This document shows positions 39,507-54,400 of a stretch of DNA of 64,000 nt, one piece after another. Every line of letters starts with the position of its first letter. Positions within the stretch are counted from its first letter, which is position 1. The stretch is taken from assembly GCA_029721435.1 (NCBI GenBank), contig CM056581.1, forward strand, positions 71,348,712 to 71,412,711, given 5' to 3'. The notes under the pieces were generated by a model that had not been told where the DNA came from, made no database searches, and was given only the letters and a program-made list of their open reading frames with translations. A program made the position numbers and the translations under genes. This stretch comes from Gymnothorax reevesii (taxonomy: Eukaryota; Chordata; Actinopteri; Anguilliformes; Muraenidae).

Positions 39507-42500
39507 ATAGCAGCCAATTCACTCCTATTTAGTCATACAGTGAAAATTCACTCATGTTTGTCACTTTCCCACTGATTTACACACAGAATGAAAATTTTTG
39601 ACATGCAGAAGTTAAAAAAAAGAAAGTTTTTAAAAAAGTGTATATCTTCACTACAGAGACTCATATTCACTTCCAATAGGCCATAAAAACACATTGGAAA
39701 AATGGATGGCATATATGCAGTGCCACAGTGATCTGAAGCATTTCCCAGGCCAGATACACGCAGAGATTCACATTCTGAGCTTAAAACCTCAAAGAAGCGT
39801 GTTTTCATGAAAGAGCGTATGGAGACAATATCAGCGCTCTAGCTCGCTTCCTTAAGAAGATAGAAGCCAATTCACTCCTATTTAGTCATACAGTGAAAAT
39901 TCACTCATGTTTGTCACTTTCCCACTGATTTACACACAGAATGAAAATTTTTGACATGCAGAAGTTAAAAAAAAGAAAGTTTTTAAAAAAGTGTATATCT
40001 TCACTACAGAGACTCATATTCACTTCCAATAGGCCATACATGCAAATTGGACAAATTGCTGCCATATATGCAGTGCACAGTGATCTGAAGCATTTCCCAG
40101 CCCAGATACACGAACAGATTCACTTTCTGAGATTAAAACCTAGAAGAAGCGTGTTTTCATGAAAGAGCGTATGGAGACAATATCAGCGCTCTAGCTCGCT
40201 TCCTTAAGAAGATAGCAGCCAATTCACTCCTATTTAGTCATACAGTGAAAATTCACTCATGTTTGTCACTTTCCCACTGATTTACACACAGAATGAAAAT
40301 TTTTGACATGCAGAAGTTAAAAAAAAGAAAGTTTTTAAAAAAGTGTATATCTTCACTACAGAGACTCATATTCACTTCCAATAGGCCATAAAAACACATC
40401 GGAAAAATGGATGGCATATATGCAGTGCAACAGTGATCTGAAGCATTTCCCAGGCCAGATACACGCAGAGATTCACATTCTGAGCTTAAAACCTCAAAGA
40501 AGCGTGTTTTCATGAAAGAGCGTATGGAGACAATATCAGCGCTCTAGCTCGCTTCCTTAAGAAGATAGCAGCCAATTCACTCCTATTTAGTCATACAGTG
40601 AAAATTCACTCATGTTTGTCACTTTCCCACTGATTTACACACGGATTGAAACTTTTTGACAAGCAGAAGTAAAAAAAAGAAAGTTTTTAAAAAAGTGCAT
40701 ATCTTCACTACAGAGACTCATATTCACTTCCAATAGGCCATACAAGCAAATTGGACAAATTGCTGCCATATATGCAGTGCACAGTGATCTGAAGCATTTC
40801 CCAGCCCAGATACACGAACAGATTCACTTTCTGAGCTTAAAACCTAGAAGAAGCGTGTTTTCATGAAAGAGCGTATGGAGACAATATCAGCGCTCTAGCT
40901 CGCTTCCTTAAGAAGATAGCAGCCAATTCACTCCTATTTAGTCATACAGTGAAAATTCACTCATGTTTGTCACTTTCCCACTGATTTACACACAGAATGA
41001 AAATTTTTGACATGCAGAAGTTAAAAAAAAGAAAGTTTTTAAAAAAGTGTATATCTTCACTACAGAGACTCATATTCACTTCCAATAGGCCATAAAAACA
41101 CATTGGAAAAATGGATGGCATATATGCAGTGCAACAGTGATCTGAAGCATTTCCCAGGCCAGATACACGCAGAGATTCACATTCTGAGCTTAAAACCTCA
41201 AAGTAGCGTGTTTTCATGAAAGAGCGTATGGAGACAATATCAGCGCTCTAGGTCGCTTCCTTAAGAAGATAGCAGCCAATTCACTCCTATTTAGTCATAC
41301 AGTGAAAATTCACTCATGTTTGTCACTTTCCCACTGATTTACACACAGAATGAAAATTTTTGACATGCAGAAGTTAAAAAAAAGAAAGTTTTTAAAAAAG
41401 TGTATATCTTCACTACAGAGACTCATATTCACTTCCAATAGGCCATACATGCAAATTGGACAAATTGCTGCCATATATGCAGTGCACAGTGATCTGAAGC
41501 ATTTCCCAGCCCAGATACACGAACAGATTCACTTTCTGAGATTAAAACCTAGAAGAAGCGTGTTTTCATGAAAGAGCGTATGGAGACAATATCAGCGCTC
41601 TAGCTCGCTTCCTTAAGAAGATAGAAGCCAATTCACTCCTATTTAGTCATACAGTGAAAATTCACTCATGTTTGTCACTTTCCCACTGATTTACACACAG
41701 AATGAAAATTTTTGACATGCAGAAGTTAAAAAAAAGAAAGTTTTTAAAAAAGTGTATATCTTCACTACAGAGACTCATATTCACTTCCAATAGGCCATAA
41801 AAACACATTGGAAAAATGGATGGCATATATGCAGTGCCACAGTGATCTGAAGCATTTCCCAGGCCAGATACACGCAGAGATTCACATTCTGAGCTTAAAA
41901 CCTCAAAGAAGCGTGTTTTCATGAAAGAGCGTATGGAGACAATATCAGCGCTCTAGCTCGCTTCCTTAAGAAGATAGAAGCCAATTCACTCCTATTTAGT
42001 CATACAGTGAAAATTCACTCATGTTTGTCACTTTCCCACTGATTTACACACAGAATGAAAATTTTTGACATGCAGAAGTTAAAAAAAAGAAAGTTTTTAA
42101 AAAAGTGTATATCTTCACTTCAGAGACTAATATTCACTTCCAATAGGCCATAAAAACACATTGGAAAAATGGATGGCATATATGCAGTGCAACAGTGATC
42201 TGAAGCATTTCCCAGGCCAGATACACGCAGAGATTCACATTCTGAGCTTAAAACCTCAAAGTAGCGTGTTTTCATGAAAGAGCGTATGGAGACAATATCA
42301 GCGCTCTAGGTCGCTTCCTTAAGAAGATAGCAGCCAATTCACTCCTATTTAGTCATACAGTGAAAATTCACTCATGTTTGTCACTTTCCCACTGATTTAC
42401 ACACAGAATGAAAATTTTTGACATGCAGAAGTTAAAAAAAAGAAAGTTTTTAAAAAAGTGTATATCTTCACTACAGAGACTCATATTCACTTCCAATAGG

Positions 42501-44795
42501 CCATACATGCAAATTGGACAAATTGCTGCCATATATGCAGTGCACAGTGATCTGAAGCATTTCCCAGCCCAGATACACGAACAGATTCACTTTCTGAGAT
42601 TAAAACCTAGAAGAAGCGTGTTTTCATGAAAGAGCGTATGGAGACACTATCAGCGCTCTAGCTCGCTTCCTTAAGAAGATAGAAGCCAATTCACTCCTAT
42701 TTAGTCATACAGTGAAAATTCACTCATGTTTGTCACTTTCCCACTGATTTACACACAGAATGAAAATTTTTGACATGCAGAAGTTAAAAAAAAGAAAGTT
42801 TTTAAAAAAGTGTATATCTTCACTACAGAGACTCATATTCACTTCCAATAGGCCATAAAAACACATTGGAAAAATGGATGGCATATATGCAGTGCCACAG
42901 TGATCTGAAGCATTTCCCAGGCCAGATACACGCAGAGATTCACATTCTGAGCTTAAAACCTCAAAGAAGCGTGTTTTCATGAAAGAGCGTATGGAGACAA
43001 TATCAGCGCTCTAGCTCGCTTCCTTAAGAAGATAGAAGCCAATTCACTCCTATTTAGTCATACAGTGAAAATTCACTCATGTTTGTCACTTTCCCACTGA
43101 TTTACACACAGAATGAAAATTTTTGACATGCAGAAGTTAAAAAAAAGAAAGTTTTTAAAAAAGTGTATATCTTTACTACAGAGACTCATATTCACTTCCA
43201 ATAGGCCATAAAAACACATTGGAAAAATGGATGGCATATATGCAGTGCAACAGTGATCTGAAGCATTTCCCAGGCCAGATACACGCAGAGATTCACATTC
43301 TGAGCTTAAAACCTCAAAGAAGCGTGTTTTCATGAAAGAGCGTATGGAGACAATATCAGCGCTCTAGCTCGCTTCCTTAAGAAGATAGAAGCCAATTCAC
43401 TCCTATTTAGTCATACAGTGAAAATTCACTCATGTTTGTCACTTTCCCACTGATTTACACACAGAATGAAAATTTTTGACATGCAGAAGTTAAAAAAAAG
43501 AAAGTTTTTAAAAAAGTGTATATCTTCACTACAGAGACTCATATTCACTTCCAATAGGCCATAAAAACACATTGGAAAAATGGATGGCATATATGCAGTG
43601 CAACAGAGATCTGAAGCATTTCCCAGGCCAGATACATGCAGAGATTCACATTCTGAGCTTAAAACCTCAAAGAAGCGTGTTTTCATGAAAGAGCGTATGG
43701 AGACAATATCAGCGCTCTAGCTCGCTTCCTTAAGAAGATAGAAGCCAATTCACTCCTATTTAGTCATACAGTGAAAATTCACTCATGTTTGTCACTTTCC
43801 CACTGATTTACACACAGAATGAAAATTTTTGACATGCAGAAGTTAAAAAAAAGAAAGTTTTTAAAAAAGTGTAAATCTTCACTACAGAGACTCATATTCA
43901 CTTCCAATAGGCCATAAAAACACATTGGAAAAATGGATGGCATATATGCAGTGCAACAGTGATCTCAAGCATTTCCCAGGCCAGATACACGCAGAGATTC
44001 ACATTCTGAGCTTAAAACCTCAAAGAAGCGTGTTTTCATGAAAGAGCGTATGGAGACAATATCAGCGCTCTAGCTCGCTTCCTTAAGAAGATAGCAGCCA
44101 ATTCACTCCTATTTAGTCATACATTTAAAATTCACTCATGTTTGTCACTTTCCCACTGATTTACACACGGATTGAAACTTTTTGACAAGCAGAAGTAAAA
44201 AAAAAGAAAGTTTTTAAAAAAGTGCATATCTTCACTTCAGAGACTCATATTCACTTCCAATAGGCCATACAAGCAAATTGGACAAATTGCTGCCATATAT
44301 GCAGTGCACAGTGATCTGAAGCATTTCCCAGCCCAGATACACGAACAGATTCACTTTCTGAGCTTAAAACCTAGAAGAAGCGTGTTTTCATGAAAGAGCG
44401 TATGGAGACAATATCAGCGCTCTAGCTCGCTTCCTTAAGAAGATAGCAGCCAATTCACTCCTATTTAGTCATACAGTGAAAATTCACTCATGTTTGTCAC
44501 TTTCCCACTGATTTACACACAGAATGAAAATTTTTGACATGCAGAAGTTAAAAAAAAGAAAGTTTTTAAAAAAGTGTATATCTTCACTTCAGAGACTAAT
44601 ATTCACTTCCAATAGGCCATACAAGCACATTGGAAAAATTGGTGGCATATATGCAGTGCAACAGAGATCTGAAGCATTTCCCAGGCCAGATACACGCAGA
44701 GATTCACATTCTGAGCTTAAAACCTCAAAGAAGCGTGTTTTCATGAAAGAGCGTATGGAGACAATATCAGCGCTCTAGCTCGCTTCCCTAAGAAG
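39507..44795 (+). repeat. 15-monomer HOR (5,289 bp), copy 2
   Basis: This is the same 15-unit order as 34218-39506, including the 351-bp B unit (40565), the C/A-tag hybrid (41974) and GTGTAAATC in A-tca (43738). Differences noticed are GACACTATC in the D unit at 42327, CTTTACTAC in the A unit at 43032 and CAACAGAGATC in the A-atg unit at 43385. The copy is followed by A-tag (44796) instead of A-cc, which ends the period. Confidence 0.88.
41974..42326 (+). repeat. C/A hybrid monomer, A-tag tail, second copy
   Basis: This is the counterpart of the unit at 36685, with the same C-left and A-tag-right markers and the same neighbours (A-cc before, D after). It lies one 15-mer period downstream. 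Confidence 0.85.
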
Positions 44796-47700
44796 ATAGC
44801 AGCCAATTCACTCCTATTTAGTCATACAGTGAAAATTCACTCATGTTTGTCACTTTCCCACTGATTTACACACAGAATGAAAATTTTTGACATGCAGAAG
44901 TTAAAAAAAAGAAAGTTTTTAAAAAAGTGTATATCTTCACTACAGAGACTCATATTCACTTCCAATAGGCCATAAAACACATTGGAAAAATGGATGGCAT
45001 ATATGCAGTGCAACAGTGATCTGAAGCATTTCCCAGGCCAGATACACGCAGAGATTCACATTCTGAGCTTAAAACCTCAAAGTAGCGTGTTTTCATGAAA
45101 GAGCGTATGGAGACAATATCAGCGCTCTAGGTCGCTTCCTTAAGAAGATAGCAGCCAATTCACTCCTATTTAGTCATACAGTGAAAATTCACTCATGTTT
45201 GTCACTTTCCCACTGATTTACACACAGAATGAAAATTTTTGACATGCAGAAGTTAAAAAAAAGAAAGTTTTTAAAAAAGTGTATATCTTCACTACAGAGA
45301 CTCATATTCACTTCCAATAGGCCATAAAAACACATTGGAAAAATGGATGGCATATATGCAGTGCAACAGTGATCTGAAGCATTTCCCAGGCCAGATACAC
45401 GCAGAGATTCACATTCTGAGCTTAAAACCTCAAAGTAGCGTGTTTTCATGAAAGAGCGTATGGAGACAATATCAGCGCTCTAGGTCGCTTCCTTAAGAAG
45501 ATAGCAGCCAATTCACTCCTATTTAGTCATACAGTGAAAATTCACTCATGTTTGTCACTTTCCCACTGATTTACACACAGAATGAAAATTTTTGACATGC
45601 AGAAGTTAAAAAAAAGAAAGTTTTTAAAAAAGTGTATATCTTCACTACAGAGACTCATATTCACTTCCAATAGGCCATAAAAACACATTGGAAAAATGGA
45701 TGGCATATATGCAGTGCAACAGTGATCTCAAGCATTTCCCAGGCCAGATACACGCAGAGATTCACATTCTGAGCTTAAAACCTCAAAGAAGCGTGTTTTC
45801 ATGAAAGAGCGTATGGAGACAATATCAGCGCTCTAGCTCGCTTCCTTAAGAAGATAGCAGCCAATTCACTCCTATTTAGTCATACATTTAAAATTCACTC
45901 ATGTTTGTCACTTTCCCACTGATTTACACACGGATTGAAACTTTTTGACAAGCAGAAGTAAAAAAAAAGAAAGTTTTTAAAAAAGTGCATATCTTCACTT
46001 CAGAGACTCATATTCACTTCCAATAGGCCATACAAGCAAATTGGACAAATTGCTGCCATATATGCAGTGCACAGTGATCTGAAGCATTTCCCAGCCCAGA
46101 TACACGAACAGATTCACTTTCTGAGCTTAAAACCTAGAAGAAGCGTGTTTTCATGAAAGAGCGTATGGAGACAATATCAGCGCTCTAGCTCGCTTCCTTA
46201 AGAAGATAGCAGCCAATTCACTCCTATTTAGTCATACAGTGAAAATTCACTCATGTTTGTCACTTTCCCACTGATTTACACACAGAATGAAAATTTTTGA
46301 CATGCAGAAGTTAAAAAAAAGAAAGTTTTTAAAAAAGTGTATATCTTCACTTCAGAGACTAATATTCACTTCCAATAGGCCATACAAGCACATTGGAAAA
46401 ATTGGTGGCATATATGCAGTGCAACAGAGATCTGAAGCATTTCCCAGGCCAGATACACGCAGAGATTCACATTCTGAGCTTAAAACCTCAAAGAAGCGTG
46501 TTTTCATGAAAGAGCGTATGGAGACAATATCAGCGCTCTAGCTCGCTTCCCTAAGAAGATAGCAGCCAATTCACTCCTATTTAGTCATACAGTGAAAATT
46601 CACTCATGTTTGTCACTTTCCCACTGATTTACACACAGAATGAAAATTTTTGACATGCAGAAGTTAAAAAAAAGAAAGTTTTTAAAAAAGTGTATATCTT
46701 CACTACAGAGACTCATATTCACTTCCAATAGGCCATAAAAACACATTGGAAAAATGGATGGCATATATGCAGTGCAACAGTGATCTGAAGCATTTCCCAG
46801 GCCAGATACACGCAGAGATTCACATTCTGAGCTTAAAACCTCAAAGTAGCGTGTTTTCATGAAAGAGCGTATGGAGACAATATCAGCGCTCTAGGTCGCT
46901 TCCTTAAGAAGATAGCAGCCAATTCACTCCTATTTAGTCATACAGTGAAAATTCACTCATGTTTGTCACTTTCCCACTGATTTACACACAGAATGAAAAT
47001 TTTTGACATGCAGAAGTTAAAAAAAAGAAAGTTTTTAAAAAAGTGTATATCTTCACTACAGAGACTCATATTCACTTCCAATAGGCCATAAAAACACATT
47101 GGAAAAATGGATGGCATATATGCAGTGCAACAGTGATCTGAAGCATTTCCCAGGCCAGATACACGCAGAGATTCACATTCTGAGCTTAAAACCTCAAAGA
47201 AGCGTGTTTTCATGAAAGAGCGTATGGAGACAATATCAGCGCTCTAGCTCGCTTCCTTAAGAAGATAGAAGCCAATTCACTCCTATTTAGTCATACAGTG
47301 AAAATTCACTCATGTTTGTCACTTTCCCACTGATTTACACACAGAATGAAAATTTTTGACATGCAGAAGTTAAAAAAAAGAAAGTTTTTAAAAAAGTGTA
47401 TATCTTCACTACAGAGACTCATATTCACTTCCAATAGGCCATAAAAACACATTGGAAAAATGGATGGCATATATGCAGTGCAACAGTGATCTGAAGCATT
47501 TCCCAGGCCAGATACATGCAGAGATTCACATTCTGAGCTTAAAACCTCAAAGAAGCGTGTTTTCATGAAAGAGCGTATGGAGACAATATCAGCGCTCTAG
47601 CTCGCTTCCTTAAGAAGATAGAAGCCAATTCACTCCTATTTAGTCATACAGTGAAAATTCACTCATGTTTGTCACTTTCCCACTGATTTACACACAGAAT

Positions 47701-50700
47701 GAAAATTTTTGACATGCAGAAGTTAAAAAAAAGAAAGTTTTTAAAAAAGTGTATATCTTCACTACAGAGACTCATATTCACTTCCAATAGGCCATAAAAA
47801 CACATTGGAAAAATGGATGGCATATATGCAGTGCAACAGTGATCTCAAGCATTTCCCAGGCCAGATACACGCAGAGATTCACATTCTGAGCTTAAAACCT
47901 CAAAGAAGCGTGTTTTCATGAAAGAGCGTATGGAGACAATATCAGCGCTCTAGCTCGCTTCCTTAAGAAGATAGCAGCCAATTCACTCCTATTTAGTCAT
48001 ACATTTAAAATTCACTCATGTTTGTCACTTTCCCACTGATTTACACACGGATTGAAACTTTTTGACAAGCAGAAGTAAAAAAAAAGAAAGTTTTTAAAAA
48101 AGTGCATATCTTCACTTCAGAGACTCATATTCACTTCCAATAGGCCATACAAGCAAATTGGACAAATTGCTGCCATATATGCAGTGCACAGTGATCTGAA
48201 GCATTTCCCAGCCCAGATACACGAACAGATTCACTTTCTGAGCTTAAAACCTAGAAGAAGCGTGTTTTCATGAAAGAGCGTATGGAGACAATATCAGCGC
48301 TCTAGCTCGCTTCCTTAAGAAGATAGCAGCCAATTCACTCCTATTTAGTCATACAGTGAAAATTCACTCATGTTTGTCACTTTCCCACTGATTTACACAC
48401 AGAATGAAAATTTTTGACATGCAGAAGTTAAAAAAAAGAAAGTTTTTAAAAAAGTGTATATCTTCACTTCAGAGACTAATATTCACTTCCAATAGGCCAT
48501 ACAAGCACATTGGAAAAATTGGTGGCATATATGCAGTGCAACAGAGATCTGAAGCATTTCCCAGGCCAGATACACGCAGAGATTCACATTCTGAGCTTAA
48601 AACCTCAAAGAAGCGTGTTTTCATGAAAGAGCGTATGGAGACAATATCAGCGCTCTAGCTCGCTTCCCTAAGAAGATAGCAGCCAATTCACTCCTATTTA
48701 GTCATACAGTGAAAATTCACTCATGTTTGTCACTTTCCCACTGATTTACACACAGAATGAAAATTTTTGACATGCAGAAGTTAAAAAAAAGAAAGTTTTT
48801 AAAAAAGTGTATATCTTCACTACAGAGACTCATATTCACTTCCAATAGGCCATAAAAACACATTGGAAAAATGGATGGCATATATGCAGTGCAACAGTGA
48901 TCTGAAGCATTTCCCAGGCCAGATACACGCAGAGATTCACATTCTGAGCTTAAAACCTCAAAGTAGCGTGTTTTCATGAAAGAGCGTATGGAGACAATAT
49001 CAGCGCTCTAGGTCGCTTCCTTAAGAAGATAGCAGCCAATTCACTCCTATTTAGTCATACAGTGAAAATTCACTCATGTTTGTCACTTTCCCACTGATTT
49101 ACACACAGAATGAAAATTTTTGACATGCAGAAGTTAAAAAAAAGAAAGTTTTTAAAAAAGTGTATATCTTCACTACAGAGACTCATATTCACTTCCAATA
49201 GGCCATAAAAACACATTGGAAAAATGGATGGCATATATGCAGTGCAACAGTGATCTGAAGCATTTCCCAGGCCAGATACACGCAGAGATTCACATTCTGA
49301 GCTTAAAACCTCAAAGTAGCGTGTTTTCATGAAAGAGCGTATGGAGACAATATCAGCGCTCTAGGTCGCTTCCTTAAGAAGATAGCAGCCAATTCACTCC
49401 TATTTAGTCATACAGTGAAAATTCACTCATGTTTGTCACTTTCCCACTGATTTACACACAGAATGAAAATTTTTGACATGCAGAAGTTAAAAAAAAGAAA
49501 GTTTTTAAAAAAGTGTATATCTTCACTACAGAGACTCATATTCACTTCCAATAGGCCATACATGCAAATTGGACAAATTGCTGCCATATATGCAGTGCAC
49601 AGTGATCTGAAGCATTTCCCAGCCCAGATACACGAACAGATTCACTTTCTGAGATTAAAACCTAGAAGAAGCGTGTTTTCATGAAAGAGCGTATGGAGAC
49701 AATATCAGCGCTCTAGCTCGCTTCCTTAAGAAGATAGCAGCCAATTCACTCCTATTTAGTCATACAGTGAAAATTCACTCATGTTTGTCACTTTCCCACT
49801 GATTTACACACAGAATGAAAATTTTTGACATGCAGAAGTTAAAAAAAAGAAAGTTTTTAAAAAAGTGTATATCTTCACTACAGAGACTCATATTCACTTC
49901 CAATAGGCCATAAAAACACATCGGAAAAATGGATGGCATATATGCAGTGCAACAGTGATCTGAAGCATTTCCCAGGCCAGATACACGCAGAGATTCACAT
50001 TCTGAGCTTAAAACCTCAAAGAAGCGTGTTTTCATGAAAGAGCGTATGGAGACAATATCAGCGCTCTAGCTCGCTTCCTTAAGAAGATAGCAGCCAATTC
50101 ACTCCTATTTAGTCATACAGTGAAAATTCACTCATGTTTGTCACTTTCCCACTGATTTACACACGGATTGAAACTTTTTGACAAGCAGAAGTAAAAAAAA
50201 GAAAGTTTTTAAAAAAGTGCATATCTTCACTTCAGAGACTCATATTCACTTCCAATAGGCCATACAAGCAAATTGGACAAATTGCTGCCATATATGCAGT
50301 GCACAGTGATCTGAAGCATTTCCCAGCCCAGATACACGAACAGATTCACTTTCTGAGCTTAAAACCTAGAAGAAGCGTGTTTTCATGAAAGAGCGTATGG
50401 AGACAATATCAGCGCTCTAGCTCGCTTCCTTAAGAAGATAGCAGCCAATTCACTCCTATTTAGTCATACAGTGAAAATTCACTCATGTTTGTCACTTTCC
50501 CACTGATTTACACACAGAATGAAAATTTTTGACATGCAGAAGTTAAAAAAAAGAAAGTTTTTAAAAAAGTGTATATCTTCACTACAGAGACTCATATTCA
50601 CTTCCAATAGGCCATAAAAACACATTGGAAAAATGGATGGCATATATGCAGTGCAACAGTGATCTGAAGCATTTCCCAGGCCAGATACACGCAGAGATTG

Positions 50701-51495
50701 ACATTCTGAGCTTAAAACCTCAAAGTAGCGTGTTTTCATGAAAGAGCGTATGGAGACAATATCAGCGCTCTAGGTCGCTTCCTTAAGAAGATAGCAGCCA
50801 ATTCACTCCTATTTAGTCATACAGTGAAAATTCACTCATGTTTGTCACTTTCCCACTGATTTACACACAGAATGAAAATTTTTGACATGCAGAAGTTAAA
50901 AAAAAGAAAGTTTTTAAAAAAGTGTATATCTTCACTACAGAGACTCATATTCACTTCCAATAGGCCATACATGCAAATTGGACAAATTGCTGCCATATAT
51001 GCAGTGCACAGTGATCTGAAGCATTTCCCAGCCCAGATACACGAACAGATTCACTTTCTGAGATTAAAACCTAGAAGAAGCGTGTTTTCATGAAAGAGCG
51101 TATGGAGACAATATCAGCGCTCTAGCTCGCTTCCTTAAGAAGATAGAAGCCAATTCACTCCTATTTAGTCATACAGTGAAAATTCACTCATGTTTGTCAC
51201 TTTCCCACTGATTTACACACAGAATGAAAATTTTTGACATGCAGAAGTTAAAAAAAAGAAAGTTTTTAAAAAAGTGTATATCTTCACTACAGAGACTCAT
51301 ATTCACTTCCAATAGGCCATAAAAACACATTGGAAAAATGGATGGCATATATGCAGTGCAACAGTGATCTGAAGCATTTCCCAGGCCAGATACACGCAGA
51401 GATTCACATTCTGAGCTTAAAACCTCAAAGAAGCGTGTTTTCATGAAAGAGCGTATGGAGACAATATCAGCGCTCTAGCTCGCTTCCTTAAGAAG
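44796..51495 (+). repeat. Mosaic of shorter HOR modules
   Basis: Units in order: 44796 A-tag (one base short, CATAAAACAC), 45148 A-tag, 45501 A-tca, 45854 B, then a 6-mer from 46206 (C, A-tag, A, A-atg, A-tca, B), then a 9-mer from 48323 (C, A-tag, A-tag, D, A-cgg, B, A-tag, D, A). The module D, A-cgg, B, A-tag, D (49382-51142) matches 34571-36331 and 39860-41620. The part from 48323 also matches 29279. The order looks like deletion derivatives of the longer HORs. Confidence 0.8.
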
Positions 51496-54400
51496 ATAGC
51501 AGCCAATTCACTCCTATTTAAGTCATACAGTGAAAATTCACTCATGTTTGTCACTTTCCCACTGATTTACACACGGATTGAAACTTTTTGACAAGCAGAA
51601 GTAAAAAAAAAGAAAGTTTTTAAAAAAGTGCATATCTTCACTTCAGAGACTCATATTCACTTCCAATAGGCCATACAAGCAAATTGGACAAATTGCTGCC
51701 ATATATGCAGTGCACAGTGATCTGAAGCATTTCCCAGCCCAGATACACGAACAGATTCACTTTCTGAGCTTAAAACCTAGAAGAAGCGTGTTTTCATGAA
51801 AGAGCGTATGGAGACAATATCAGCGCTCTAGCTCGCTTCCTTAAGAAGATAGCAGCCAATTCACTCCTATTTAGTCATACAGTGAAAATTCACTCATGTT
51901 TGTCACTTTCCCACTGATTTACACACAGAATGAAAATTTTTGACATGCAGAAGTTAAAAAAAAGAAAGTTTTTAAAAAAGTGTATATCTTCACTTCAGAG
52001 ACTAATATTCACTTCCAATAGGCCATACAAGCACATTGGAAAAATTGGTGGCATATATGCAGTGCAACAGAGATCTGAAGCATTTCCCAGGCCAGATACA
52101 CGCAGAGATTCACATTCTGAGCTTAAAACCTCAAAGAAGCGTGTTTTCATGAAAGAGCGTATGGAGACAATATCAGCGCTCTAGCTCGCTTCCCTAAGAA
52201 GATAGCAGCCAATTCACTCCTATTTAGTCATACAGTGAAAATTCACTCATGTTTGTCACTTTCCCACTGATTTACACACAGAATGAAAATTTTTGACATG
52301 CAGAAGTTAAAAAAAAGAAAGTTTTTAAAAAAGTGTATATCTTCACTACAGAGACTCATATTCACTTCCAATAGGCCATAAAAACACATTGGAAAAATGG
52401 ATGGCATATATGCAGTGCAACAGTGATCTGAAGCATTTCCCAGGCCAGATACACGCAGAGATTCACATTCTGAGCTTAAAACCTCAAAGAAGCGTGTTTT
52501 CATGAAAGAGCGTATGGAGACAATATCAGCGCTCTAGCTCGCTTCCTTAAGAAGATAGAAGCCAATTCACTCCTATTTAGTCATACAGTGAAAATTCACT
52601 CATGTTTGTCACTTTCCCACTGATTTACACACAGAATGAAAATTTTTGACATGCAGAAGTTAAAAAAAAGAAAGTTTTTAAAAAAGTGTATATCTTCACT
52701 ACAGAGACTCATATTCACTTCCAATAGGCCATAAAAACACATTGGAAAAATGGATGGCATATATGCAGTGCCACAGTGATCTGAAGGATTTCCCAGGCCA
52801 GATACACGCAGAGATTCACATTCTGAGCTTAAAACCTCAAAGAAGCGTGTTTTCATGAAAGAGCGTATGGAGACAATATCAGCGCTCTAGCTCGCTTCCT
52901 TAAGAAGATAGAAGCCAATTCACTCCTATTTAGTCATACAGTGAAAATTCACTCATGTTTGTCACTTTCCCACTGATTTACACACATAATGAAAATTTTT
53001 GACACGCAGAAGTTAAAAAAAAGAAAGTTTTTAAAAAAGTGTATATCTTCACTACAGAGACTCATATTCACTTCCAATAGGCCATAAAAACACATTGGAA
53101 AAATGGATGGCATATATGCAGTGCAACAGTGATCTCAAGCATTTCCCAGGCCAGATACACGCAGAGATTCACATTCTGAGCTTAAAACCTCAAAGAAGCG
53201 TGTTTTCATGAAAGAGCGTATGGAGACAATATCAGCGCTCTAGCTCGCTTCCTTAAGAAGATAGCAGCCAATTCACTCCTATTTAGTCATACAGTGAAAA
53301 TTCACTCATGTTTGTCACTTTCCCACTGATTTACACACGGATTGAAACTTTTTGACAAGCAGAAGTAAAAAAAAAGAAAGTTTTTAAAAAAGTGCATATC
53401 TTCACTTCAGAGACTCATATTCACTTCCAATAGGCCATACAAGCAAATTGGACAAATTGCTGCCATATATGCAGTGCACAGTGATCTGAAGCATTTCCCA
53501 GCCCAGATACACGAACAGATTCACTTTCTGAGCTTAAAACCTAGAAGAAGCGTGTTTTCATGAAAGAGCGTATGGAGACAATATCAGCGCTCTAGCTCGC
53601 TTCCTTAAGAAGATAGCAGCCAATTCACTCCTATTTAGTCATACAGTGAAAATTCACTCATGTTTGTCACTTTCCCACTGATTTACACACAGAATGAAAA
53701 TTTTTGACATGCAGAAGTTAAAAAAAAGAAAGTTTTTAAAAAAGTGTATATCTTCACTTCAGAGACTAATATTCACTTCCAATAGGCCATACAAGCACAT
53801 TGGAAAAATTGGTGGCATATATGCAGTGCAACAGAGATCTGAAGCATTTCCCAGGCCAGATACACGCAGAGATTCACATTCTGAGCTTAAAACCTCAAAG
53901 AAGCGTGTTTTCATGAAAGAGCGTATGGAGACAATATCAGCGCTCTAGCTCGCTTCCCTAAGAAGATAGCAGCCAATTCACTCCTATTTAGTCATACAGT
54001 GAAAATTCACTCATGTTTGTCACTTTCCCACTGATTTACACACAGAATGAAAATTTTTGACATGCAGAAGTTAAAAAAAAGAAAGTTTTTAAAAAAGTGT
54101 ATATCTTCACTACAGAGACTCATATTCACTTCCAATAGGCCATAAAAACACATTGGAAAAATGGATGGCATATATGCAGTGCCACAGTGATCTGAAGCAT
54201 TTCCCAGGCCAGATACACGCAGAGATTCACATTCTGAGCTTAAAACCTCAAAGAAGCGTGTTTTCATGAAAGAGCGTATGGAGACAATATCAGCGCTCTA
54301 GCTCGCTTCCTTAAGAAGATAGAAGCCAATTCACTCCTATTTAGTCATACAGTGAAAATTCACTCATGTTTGTCACTTTCCCACTGATTTACACACAGAA

